A stretch of 64,000 nt of DNA, from contig NZ_CBVJ010000141.1 of assembly GCF_000513275.1 (NCBI RefSeq), positions 1-64,000 of the forward strand, in the 5' to 3' direction. The DNA is from Paenibacillus gorillae. Lineage in GTDB: Bacteria > Bacillota > Bacilli > Paenibacillales > Paenibacillaceae. The notes beneath the pieces are model-generated. The model did no database searches and was not told where the DNA came from. It was given only the letters and a program-made list of their open reading frames with translations. Position numbers and translations under genes: made by a program. Below, in pieces: positions 23,673 to 31,325 of this stretch. Every line of letters begins with the position of its first letter. Within the stretch, counting starts at the first letter, position 1.

Positions 23673-26044
23673 GCAGTAAACCCCTTTCCGATCGGCCGTT
23701 TGTCATCGTTTCAGGCAAACTAATAACAACTTCAAGACCTTCTCCACGCTTCGATCGGAATGAAATTTCTCCTTCTAGGCTCGCAACTCTTTCTTTGATG
23801 CCGGATAGTCCCATATGCTCGAAAGACGCTTTCATGTAATCGACATCCATGCCCTTGCCGTCATCTTTGTAACGGAAATAGATCTCATCCGTTCTTTGCT
23901 CTAGTTCCAATGTAACCAGATTGGCATAGGAATGTTTAGCCGCATTACGCAGCAGCTCCTGAACAATTCGGTAGATCGCTGTAATTTGCTCCTCGTTCAG
24001 CGGCTGATGGAATGTCTTCGGACGGAAATCAATGGCAAAGTTATCCCGCATCTGCGAGTGCGCCACAATCGATTCTACCGCTTCGACAACTCCCATCTCC
24101 TTAAGCAATGGAGGACGAAGCTCATTGCAGGTTTCACGAATTTGATGAATGACGTCAAGCAAGCCTTCTTTAATATCCTCAAGCTCATGCCCCAATTTGT
24201 CTGAGATCGGGTGATCCATAATGACCGATTCCAGCTTGCGATACCACAGCAGCTGATCCTGCAGCGCAGAATCATGCAGATCAGCTGCAAGCTTGCGGCG
24301 TTCATTCTCCGAAAGACAGAATAGGAGGCGCAGCACCCACGGTGCTGTCGTCTGCTCCTTACGGACTTCCGATTCCAAATCCTCAATGAGCCCTTCAATC
24401 AAATAGAGGTTCTCGAACACGATGCTGGCATAGTTTGCCATCGTTTTCAACCAGCGAAGTTCGTCGGAGTTGAAACGGGTATGATTGGTTTTAGAGCCAA
24501 TCCATACGACATGGTATTTGGAACGCTGTCTGCCGATTACAAGACCAAGTCCATGCGGCAGCTCTACCATCTCGCCTACCTTCAGCGTGTCGGCTACTTG
24601 CAGCAAGAAGATAGCAGTCCCTTGCTCCTCTGGCGTATCGCCAATTGGCTTCACGATGGAATCCGTCTGATCGACTAACAAAAAGTCGATTCGGCTGACG
24701 GGCAGCAGCTCATTGAGCTCCTGGCGCAGTACAGCCTCCAGATCCGCTCGTTTCATTACTCTCGCAATTTTACGAGAGAAGCGATCCAGACTGTCCTGGT
24801 AGCTGTACATGGCCTTGAATAGCTTTGGCCGGAACTTATGATCGATCTGCTCCTTGATATACAAGAAAAGGGTTACCCCCGTATAGACGATTACAAAGGT
24901 CTGTACAAACATAATCCAGGACATGCTGGATTGGCTCTTCATGACGGCCGTTACACCGAAGGTAATGAGGACGGAAGGCAGCAAGGCCAGAAACGTATAG
25001 TATTTAAACCTCGTAAGGATGAAGTCAATGTCAAATAGCTGATTGGAAGTTAGCAAGTAGAAATAGACAACCGGCAATACAAATAGAAAGGGTGCGGTAA
25101 AAGCTGCCGGTAAAAACTGTGCGCTTCCAACAAAAAGCGGCAATACGTTCATCACCGTAAACGGAGTAAATGCCACAATATGCGAAGTCAGCGTAATTTT
25201 GAACAAGGAGTTCAGCTTCGTATGCCTGTGGTACAAGTACTTCTTAACCAACAGTACAATACAAAGGAAATTACCGACGAGCAAAGTACCATAATAGACC
25301 GTTCGAATAGATACGAAAACATTGCTCGGAATCATCTCTGTCCATACGTAGATCAGGCAGCTCAATTGCACAATACCTGAGACTGCAAATAGAGAGATCA
25401 ACCATCGCTTACCGATAAACACAACGTCATACCGCTTCAGGTAGCTGTTCATAAACAGCAAGAAAAGAGAAGGTATAAACGGGATGGCTACGTAAATAAT
25501 AGAGTAGCCGACCAAATCACTGCGATAGGACGCTGCGGAAGAATAATAGCTTAGCCCGATAATGACAAAAAAGCATCATTAGGATAAGCGCTGCCTGATC
25601 ATCCTTGCGTTTCCGGTACAGGAACACAGACAAACCGGTAAATAAAACTAGCGAACATAGCGGCAAGTAAAGTTGAATAAGCAATTCCGAGCCCGTATGC
25701 TCTCCATTCCAGCCTTTGCTGAAGGAAACCAGAGCATATTCACCAGTAACGTGCTTGACCATTACCGTTACAGCCTTCTCAACAGAGAAAAACTTGTTCA
25801 AATAATGATACTCCGTAGCGGCCTTGCCGTTCACTTCAACAATTTCGTCGCCAATCGCTATCCCTTTGAGGATTGCTTGCCCCGCAGGTTCAATCGCTTC
25901 TACAAAATATCTCCCTGCCGTTTCTTTGACTTCCATTCCGATAAACGGTTCTCTGACAACCGTCAAAGTCAAGTACAGCAAGGTCGACAACAGGATGAGC
26001 AGAAAGAGAATGGTCATAGTGCTCTTGATATGTATATTACGCAT
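23650..26044 (-). CDS. comP: quorum-sensing histidine kinase ComP-like, frameshifted near residue 158
   Basis: Two frames, 26044-25517 and 25515-23650, form one sensor of about 797 residues. Order: a membrane segment (10-29), an extracellular PDZ-like part (about 35-115, with GIAIGDEIVEVNGKAATEY), several membrane segments, a GAF-like region, the HisKA_3 box (AADLHDSALQDQL) and an HATPase domain (LRNAAKHS, DDGKGMD). The break is at the A6 run 25567-25572; with one base fewer the frame continues LMMLFVIIGLSYYSSAASY into the second part. AGGAGGAG precedes ATG 26044, 36 bases after comX. Family length and layout match ComP of the ComQXPA system; the frameshift may be a homopolymer error. Confidence 0.87.
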
Positions 26045-26080
26045 GCTTCTCCTCCTGCATCATATCCTATCGCTTAAGGA

Positions 26081-26242
26081 CTAGCCCCAGAATGCTAGTT
26101 GATAGTTGCCCTTTTTCTCTTGTTGATTCTTCAATGCATCTTGGAGAGCGCTGTGCTCAGCTGCGGATACGCCAGCCAGTTGCGGTTGAGCGCCCACTAC
26201 AAATCCATTGCTTGCCAACGAACGAATTGTTTCTTTTAACAT
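26081..26242 (-). CDS. comX: ComX-type pheromone precursor
   Basis: A 53-codon gene between comQ and comP. AGGAGGAG lies 6-8 bases before ATG 26242. It begins MLKETIRSLASNGFVVGAQP and ends KKGNYQLAFWG. A short polar precursor with a single Trp close to the C-terminus is the hallmark of ComX, whose tryptophan is prenylated by ComQ and whose C-terminal part is released as the signal. The Trp is the penultimate residue here, closer to the end than in the B. subtilis examples I remember. The expected mature peptide is the last 6-10 residues. Sequence similarity to known ComX is low, as is normal for this family; the call rests on position, size and Trp. Confidence 0.85.
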   Translation of the reverse strand: MLKETIRSLASNGFVVGAQPQLAGVSAAEHSALQDALKNQQEKKGNYQLAFWG

Positions 26243-26253
26243 TTAAATCTCCT

Positions 26254-26294
26254 CCTGCTATATTAGAATCAATTACTGATTCTAATATAGCAGG
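26254..26294. promoter_or_regulatory. hairpin abutting the comX ribosome site
   Basis: An 18-bp perfect inverted repeat with a 5-base loop (CCTGCTATATTAGAATCA and its complement). In the minus-strand RNA it ends in CAGG, which overlaps the first bases of the comX AGGAGGAG site. It may be an mRNA-stabilising processing signal or a modulator of comX translation. Confidence 0.75.
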
Positions 26295-26331
26295 AATTCT
26301 ATCGACAGCAAACGCCAAACTAGTTCGTATT

Positions 26332-26353
26332 TACCGCAATGTTTATTGCGGTA
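26332..26353. promoter_or_regulatory. hairpin at the comQ stop codon
   Basis: TACCGCAAT-GTTT-ATTGCGGTA, a perfect 9-bp stem enclosing the comQ stop (26343-26345). It has no following T run. With the neighbouring 18-bp hairpin it separates comQ from comX in the transcript. Confidence 0.65.
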
Positions 26354-27293
26354 TCCCGCTATTCGCTATTTTTCCCGAAACAATCGCCATGATTTCTTGG
26401 ATTTTCCCGGCTGTTTCCGGTATATTGCCTAGCAATTCCTGAAATCGGTTGAAATAGAGACTGAACATCGCTGAACCGTACAGCATCGTCCCGGACCGCT
26501 CGCATAGCTGTTCAAATTCCTCCTGCATACCCAAGGCCTCTGTCTCATTGATCCGACAGGCGTAGTAATCCGCAACCCATTGGTCCCTTTCTCCCAGATC
26601 CTCTAGTAAATACAGCGTCAGCAGCGTTTTTTTCCGCTGAAGAAAATCATTCTTCTCGTCCCAGCGGAGCAGGTCCCTTCGATCATTTTCAATTTGAGCC
26701 GCTATGCCCAATTGTTCTGCATACTCTGCCACGCCAGCGTGCCATTCCCGGCCCGTCAGCATGACTCCAGTCATACAAGCAAGGACAAGCAATGCGGCGG
26801 ATTTGTGTTGAACGATACTGAGATATGAGGCTTCGTCTGTTGCCAGATTGCCAAGATCGGCCATTTGCCCGTTTGCCGCAATAAGCAGCTGCTTGTTCAT
26901 CATATCAATGACTGGCAGCACTATCTCAGCCTCCAGTCCGCATTCCGTCAACGCCTGCTGCGATAACGTCATGAATACGGTAGCCAGATGCAGCGCGATT
27001 GGCAAGGGCGCTTGCGACCACGGCTGGTGAGGCGCATCCTGATCCTGCAAATCGTCCAGTATATCCGAAGCTAGAATAAACAGCTCAATAGAAGCCCCCG
27101 CATGATAGGCCGCTTCCGGCGACGTACCGCCGAACAGCCGGTAATGGAGCACCGTAAGCGGACCAAACTTCATCGGTTCGGTAAATTTGCGTTCCATAAA
27201 TAGATTCGCATAATAGAGCAGTTTCTCATCCTTGAAATAAAGCTCTGCGAATTGTTTCATTTCCTGTCTGATAAGCGGTGCAAAATCTTCCAT
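26343..27293 (-). CDS. comQ: ComX prenyltransferase ComQ
   Basis: Encodes about 316 residues from ATG 27293, chosen for the ACGGAGG site 7 bases upstream; a longer frame to 27326 lacks a site. It is an isoprenyl-synthase fold with the first Asp-rich motif ILDDLQD (about 78-84) and a second acidic region AAQIENDRRDLLRWDEKND (about 210-228). It is not a housekeeping polyprenyl synthase, since the second motif is not a clean DDxxD and the gene is followed directly by comX, comP and comA. Role: attach a farnesyl or geranyl group to the ComX tryptophan. Confidence 0.87.
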   Translation of the reverse strand: MEDFAPLIRQEMKQFAELYFKDEKLLYYANLFMERKFTEPMKFGPLTVLHYRLFGGTSPEAAYHAGASIELFILASDILDDLQDQDAPHQPWSQAPLPIALHLATVFMTLSQQALTECGLEAEIVLPVIDMMNKQLLIAANGQMADLGNLATDEASYLSIVQHKSAALLVLACMTGVMLTGREWHAGVAEYAEQLGIAAQIENDRRDLLRWDEKNDFLQRKKTLLTLYLLEDLGERDQWVADYYACRINETEALGMQEEFEQLCERSGTMLYGSAMFSLYFNRFQELLGNIPETAGKIQEIMAIVSGKIANSGIPQ

Positions 27294-27322
27294 CGGAAAA
27301 CCTCCGTACTCTATGAATGACT

Positions 27323-27550
27323 TCATTCTACACGATGGAAGAAAATACCGACAACCGCCCGCATAAATCTTCTCTTATTTCTCCCCTTCCATTTGGTGGA
27401 TTCCGCTTTTTCCTTCTGGAGTCTTTGTTCCGCGATCGCCTCCTCATTCAATTTATCAAGCAGCGTTGCCAGCATTTCCATACGTTTTTCGACAACTTCA
27501 CTGCGATGCAATGACGGACTTTTGATGTCGTTTCTTTGATCCTTTTTCAA
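27323..27550 (-). CDS. small basic protein of unknown function upstream of comQ
   Basis: Encodes 75 residues from TTG 27550 behind a GGAGGAGGG site. It has a predicted helical, highly charged middle (RSEVVEKRMEMLATLLDKL, EEAIAEQRLQKEKAE) and an Arg/Lys-rich end (GRNKRRFMRAVVGIFF). There is no signal or membrane segment. It sits 28 bases after the ABC ATPase gene and 29 bases before comQ on the same strand, so it is likely cotranscribed with the quorum-sensing genes. I do not recognise it; it is not DegQ, which precedes comQ in B. subtilis. Confidence 0.6.
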   Translation of the reverse strand: MKKDQRNDIKSPSLHRSEVVEKRMEMLATLLDKLNEEAIAEQRLQKEKAESTKWKGRNKRRFMRAVVGIFFHRVE

Positions 27551-27578
27551 AAAAGCCCTCCTCCAGGTCTGGGGGCGG

Positions 27579-28307
27579 TCACACCTCAGCGTAGGCGAAG
27601 TGAACGTAAACGGCCTCCATCGTCAAGCCTCCTGCAGGGATTTGCGATATCAATTTACCCGGCGTATCGCATTTTACAATGCTGCCTTTGCGTAATACGG
27701 CTATCCGATCGCAATTACGCTGCATTTCGCCCATGTCATGAGACGAGATTACAACCGTTTTCCCCTGACGTTTCAAATCTAACACTAATGACCAATATTC
27801 AGCTCTAGCCTGCCAATCCAGCCCCGTTGTCGGCTCGTCCAGAAATATAATTTTGGGATCGTTTACAAGTGCAATCGCAAGTGCTGCACGCTGCTGCCAG
27901 CCACCTGACAGCCTTTTCACAATTTTGTTTTCAAAAGGCTCCAGCCCGAACCGCGCAATCAGTTCATCCAGATCCATTTTCCGCGTATAAAACGATTGAA
28001 ACATTTCGAGTGCTTCCCGCAAAGTCAGCTTGTCCACTAAAGACGTGCTTTGCAAGTAGATACCGATATAGTCCTTCAGCTTCTCCGCTTCCATTATCGC
28101 ATCTATACCCAGTACATCAATCCGCCCATTGTCCGGCTTCCGCAGTCCCATCAGCATTTCCAACAGCGTCGTTTTGCCTGCCCCATTGGTCCCTATGATT
28201 CCGAAAAGCTCCCCTTCCTTCACACGAAAGGATACTTCTTCTACCGCCTGGTTGCTCCCATAGCTTTTGCTTACCGAGCTTACTTGAATGACTGTCCGCT
28301 TTCTCAT
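27579..28307 (-). CDS. ABC transporter ATP-binding protein, CcmA/DrrA (ABC-2 exporter) type, without permease
   Basis: Encodes about 242 residues from ATG 28307 (GGAGG 9 bases upstream). Walker A GIIGTNGAGKTT, Q-loop YLQSTSLVDKLTLRE, signature LSGGWQQRAALAIALV, Walker B IIFLDEPTTGLD and the switch His in SSHDMGEMQ are all present, so it should be an active ATPase. The family pairs with ABC-2 permeases, but none is encoded next to it. It is the first gene of the apparent run ATPase-orf75-comQ-comX-comP-comA. A role in exporting the ComX peptide is a guess from position only. Confidence 0.8.
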   Translation of the reverse strand: MRKRTVIQVSSVSKSYGSNQAVEEVSFRVKEGELFGIIGTNGAGKTTLLEMLMGLRKPDNGRIDVLGIDAIMEAEKLKDYIGIYLQSTSLVDKLTLREALEMFQSFYTRKMDLDELIARFGLEPFENKIVKRLSGGWQQRAALAIALVNDPKIIFLDEPTTGLDWQARAEYWSLVLDLKRQGKTVVISSHDMGEMQRNCDRIAVLRKGSIVKCDTPGKLISQIPAGGLTMEAVYVHFAYAEV

Positions 28308-28528
28308 TGTAGTAATCCTCCATTCACGCTGGAAATCGCAATTGAGCCTATCTTTACCGACCAATCGACGAATCGATTTCTGACGGCTGCTGCCTGCCTG
28401 ATCAATTCTATTAACTCTACCTTAACGCATCGCTAGCAATCTTGCACCGAAATACTAGTTGCAATTCCACGCAATCTTTTTGCGGTCACGCAAGCAGCCC
28501 CCGAATCGGCAACCGTTTTTAGGCGCAA

Positions 28529-28577
28529 AAAAGAAAGCTCTCGCAAGGCGCTAAAGTCGCGCCCGGCAAGAGCTTTC
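28529..28577 (-). terminator. terminator downstream of leuA and the DnaA-box cluster
   Basis: On the minus strand GGAAAGCTCTTGCCGGGC pairs across a loop with GCGAGAGCTTTC and is followed by six T. It lies 310 bases past the leuA stop, so the leuA transcript may run through the DnaA-box region before ending. Confidence 0.8.
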
Positions 28578-28583
28578 CAGAAA

Positions 28584-28862
28584 CTGTCCACCTTATCCAC
28601 AGGGTTATCCACATCACTTGATAAATTGTTAGTCAATTCTGTCGATATCGTTTCCCTAAAAATAAGGATTTGTAAAGGTTAATGACGCTAATTACTGGAA
28701 ACAGCTGTATGCTGATCACACTTATACACGTTATCAACATTATTCACAATGCGACTGTGAAAAAAATGTCCACTTTCCACACACAGTCGTATCCACTGAC
28801 AAACCCGCATTCTATAACGGTTTTCCATCATTATCCACAGATTTCTTTCCGGTTGTGGATAA
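28584..28862. promoter_or_regulatory. cluster of DnaA boxes
   Basis: Perfect TTATCCACA boxes at 28593-28601, 28605-28613 and 28831-28839, and one in reverse at 28854-28862. Near matches are TTATTCACA at 28740, TTATACACG at 28722, TTATCAACA at 28731, CTTTCCACA at 28773 and GTATCCACT at 28789. No open frame lies here. Several of the boxes are helically clustered. The density is far above chance and resembles the non-oriC DnaA-box clusters known in B. subtilis. Confidence 0.85.
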
Positions 28863-28888
28863 TTCCAGTTATTTGCAGTTTGGCTGGC

Positions 28889-30463
28889 CTACACGGCAGT
28901 ATTTGCTTTCGCACCACGTTTGTTACTCGTCATAACCGCCTGATTGCAAGCTGCAACATAGGCCTGTGCGGCTGCGAAAATAATATCCTTGTGAATCGAC
29001 GTTCCGCGGAATCGCTCGCCGTTATTTACAATCGTGACGACTGCCTCGCCATGCGCGTCTTCCCCCGTCGAAAGCGAATGCATCTCCAGATCCTCAAATT
29101 CCGCTGCTACCGGAATCGCCTGCTGAATACAGTGGATGACCGCCTCCAGCGGGCCTTCACCCATGCCGGTATAGGAACGTTCCTCGCCTTCAGCACTATT
29201 TTTAACCGTTACAGAGGCAATTCTTGATTTATGGCTGCCAGCCAGCACTTGAAGGTCGACCAGTACATAAGGGTCAGGCTGAGTTGCCGTCGTCTCCCCT
29301 GCAATGCGAATGAGCTCATCGTCGGTGACGATTTTTTTCTCATCAGCCAGTGCTTTGAAGCGGTCATATACTTCCGCCAGCTCATGCTCCGCCACATCAA
29401 CGCCATATTCCGCCAGCCTGTGTTTAATGGCGTGACGGCCGGAGTGGCGGCCCAGGATGATCATGCTGCGGGAAATCCCCATCGCTTCCGGATCCATAAT
29501 CTCGTACGTATTGCGGTTTTTCAGCAGGCCGTCCTGATGAATACCGGATTCATGCTGGAAGGCATTGCGGCCCACAATCGGCTTATTGTACGCAATCGGA
29601 TAGTGCATCGCATGGCTGACCATCCGAGACGTTTCATAAATTTCGCGCTGCTGGATTCCCGTTTCCAGCTGCAGCACCGATTTCCGCGTTTCGATAATCA
29701 TCGCCAGCTCCTCCAGCGAGCAATTGCCTGCGCGCTCACCGACACCATTGACGGTAACCTCGATTTGCGTCGCTCCCCCGCGAATGGCCGCCAGACTGTT
29801 CGCTACCGCAAGACCCAGATCATTATGATTATGAGCACTGAAACGAACTGAATCGCCGCCGCGTGCTTGCGTCCGAACGGACCGGAACAGCTCCTCCACC
29901 TCGTCAGGCAGTGCATAACCAAGCGTATCTGGCAGATTAATGATCGTTGCTCCCTCGGCAATAGCCGCTTCTACCAGCTCGATGACAAACGCCCGGTCGG
30001 AGCGCGTCGTATCCATCGCGGAAAACTCAATTTCATCAACGAACTGCTTGCCATAGGCGATCATTTCCTTCGCAATCTGCACCACCTCCGAACGGGTCTT
30101 GCGCAGCTGGTACTGCAGATGAATATCCGAGGAAGAGATGAACAGGTGCAGCCTTCTTCTCGCCGCATCCTGAGTCGCCTTAACTGCAGCATCAATATCC
30201 ACCTTCATCATGCGGGCAAAACCCGATATTTCCAGATTTTGCAGCTCACGAGAAATTTGCTGTACAGCAGCAAACTCACCCGGACTCGATACAGCAAAGC
30301 CTGGCTCAATAATGTCGATACCAAGCTTACCCAGTTGGCGGGCGATAATGATCTTCCGCTCTGGATCGATTGATGCGCCCGGGGACTGCTCACCATCACG
30401 TAAAGTCGTATCAAAAATTTGGATTTTTTTCATCTCTTGCACCTTATTCATCATTTCGCTCAT
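28889..30463 (-). CDS. leuA: 2-isopropylmalate synthase
   Basis: Encodes 524 residues, usual for long-form LeuA, the first committed enzyme of leucine synthesis (acetyl-CoA plus 2-ketoisovalerate). The catalytic barrel has IFDTTLRDGEQSPGA, the metal-binding FSAHNHNDLGLAVANSLA and NGVGERAGNCSLEE, then GRNAFQHESGIHQDG. The C-terminal regulatory LeuA dimer domain (about 390-505) senses leucine. A GGAGG site precedes ATG 30463. Two T-box leaders stand upstream. No other ilv or leu gene is adjacent, so it is a stand-alone, separately regulated copy. Citramalate synthase is an alternative within this superfamily but the length and T-box favour LeuA. Confidence 0.9.
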   Translation of the reverse strand: MSEMMNKVQEMKKIQIFDTTLRDGEQSPGASIDPERKIIIARQLGKLGIDIIEPGFAVSSPGEFAAVQQISRELQNLEISGFARMMKVDIDAAVKATQDAARRRLHLFISSSDIHLQYQLRKTRSEVVQIAKEMIAYGKQFVDEIEFSAMDTTRSDRAFVIELVEAAIAEGATIINLPDTLGYALPDEVEELFRSVRTQARGGDSVRFSAHNHNDLGLAVANSLAAIRGGATQIEVTVNGVGERAGNCSLEELAMIIETRKSVLQLETGIQQREIYETSRMVSHAMHYPIAYNKPIVGRNAFQHESGIHQDGLLKNRNTYEIMDPEAMGISRSMIILGRHSGRHAIKHRLAEYGVDVAEHELAEVYDRFKALADEKKIVTDDELIRIAGETTATQPDPYVLVDLQVLAGSHKSRIASVTVKNSAEGEERSYTGMGEGPLEAVIHCIQQAIPVAAEFEDLEMHSLSTGEDAHGEAVVTIVNNGERFRGTSIHKDIIFAAAQAYVAACNQAVMTSNKRGAKANTAV

Positions 30464-30507
30464 ATTAAAAAACCTCCGTTAATTGAATTATTCAAATGTT
30501 CTGGATA

Positions 30508-30815
30508 CAAAAAAACAACCTGCCGTCTCTGGAAAGAGACGACAGGTTGTTGATCCGCCGTGGTACCACTCTAATTGGCCGGAACACACTAAAAGTTCCA
30601 GACCCGCTTGATGCCCGATGACGGAGGCTTTGCCGTAATGATGTACGAGCAGCCGCTGCTGCTTTCCACCATTCCGCTCCCAGGCGAGTTCAGACTCAAG
30701 CTTCGACTGCGTCGCACCTACCCGCAGCTCTCTGCGGCAGCTTAGTCAAGAATAACCTTGTCTTCACTGCCGTGTTTCCACTTCATTGTCCTACTGTTCC
30801 TGTTCCTAGCGTTAT
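30508..30815 (-). promoter_or_regulatory. T-box leader 2 (leucine type), proximal to leuA
   Basis: On the minus strand: a stem I region with AGAGAGCTGCGGGTAGGTG, then CTGAACTCGCCTGGGAGCGG, whose CTC is the likely specifier codon (Leu). The T-box AGAGTGGTACCACGG (30572-30558) follows, then a terminator hairpin AACAACCTGTCGTCTC...GAGACGGCAGGTTGTT and a T8 run at 30508. Uncharged leucyl-tRNA would favour antitermination and leuA expression. Confidence 0.9.
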
Positions 30816-30922
30816 GTGTATGGGATTGTCGTTTCCTATTTATTCGTGTCAGTTGAGTGAGCTATAACGTTACTCCAGGCATTTCCGCCTGATACTTCCT
30901 TCCCTGCTGCTCGCAAGACAAT

Positions 30923-31268
30923 AAAAAAAGCCCATCGTCTCTATATTCAAGAGACGACAGGCTGTTATGTCCTGCGCGGTACCACCCTTGTTGACTGCGA
31001 ACGCCATGCTGCAATAGCAAAGGTTCGTAAGTCCACCTTAGGCACATCGCCAACTCCGGATGTTAGTCGATGCGCACCCGATTACGGGGGTTAACCGTAA
31101 CGACGTACGCGCTTAAGCTGCCATGGCCAGCTCTTGCCTCCGTCATTCCGCTCCCAGGCGAGTTTCAGGTCTCCTTCGACTGCGTTGCACCAGCCCGCAG
31201 CTCTCTTTACCCGGATAAACCTTACTGATCCTGTTCCTTGCGTTTGCAAAGTATAGAATTGAAGTATT
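30923..31268 (-). promoter_or_regulatory. T-box leader 1 (leucine type), distal
   Basis: Same architecture as leader 2 and directly upstream of it. AGAGAGCTGCGGGCTGGTG is followed by CTGAAACTCGCCTGGGAGCGG (CTC specifier) and a canonical AGGGTGGTACCGCG (30988-30975). It ends in a terminator hairpin with a T7 run at 30923-30929. About 110 bases separate its terminator from leader 2, with no promoter obvious in the gap. Confidence 0.92.
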
Positions 31269-31275
31269 GTTGCTT

Positions 31276-31304
31276 ATTATATTCTCCGAATAATATTCTG
31301 TCAA
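31276..31304 (-). promoter_or_regulatory. promoter of the T-box/leuA transcript
   Basis: On the minus strand TTGACA (31304-31299), 17 bases, TATAAT (31281-31276): a perfect SigA consensus. It predicts a start near 31268, right before T-box leader 1. Confidence 0.92.
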
Positions 31305-31325
31305 TTCCCATTAACCGCATTTTTT

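Noticed and set aside
26332..26353. ComA binding box at the end of comQ
   Set aside because: The halves are in the wrong order (CCGCAA then TTGCGG) for the ComA consensus; it is better read as an RNA hairpin.
28433..28636. 67-codon minus-strand frame over the terminator and DnaA boxes
   Set aside because: It spans a strong terminator and two perfect DnaA boxes and has no ribosome site.
28584..28862. Chromosomal origin oriC
   Set aside because: There is no dnaA, dnaN, rpmH or gyrase gene nearby and no AT-rich unwinding element beside the boxes; synteny places this far from the origin.
30862..31053. 63-codon frame inside the T-box leaders
   Set aside because: It lies across the terminator and T-box sequence of a structured RNA leader.
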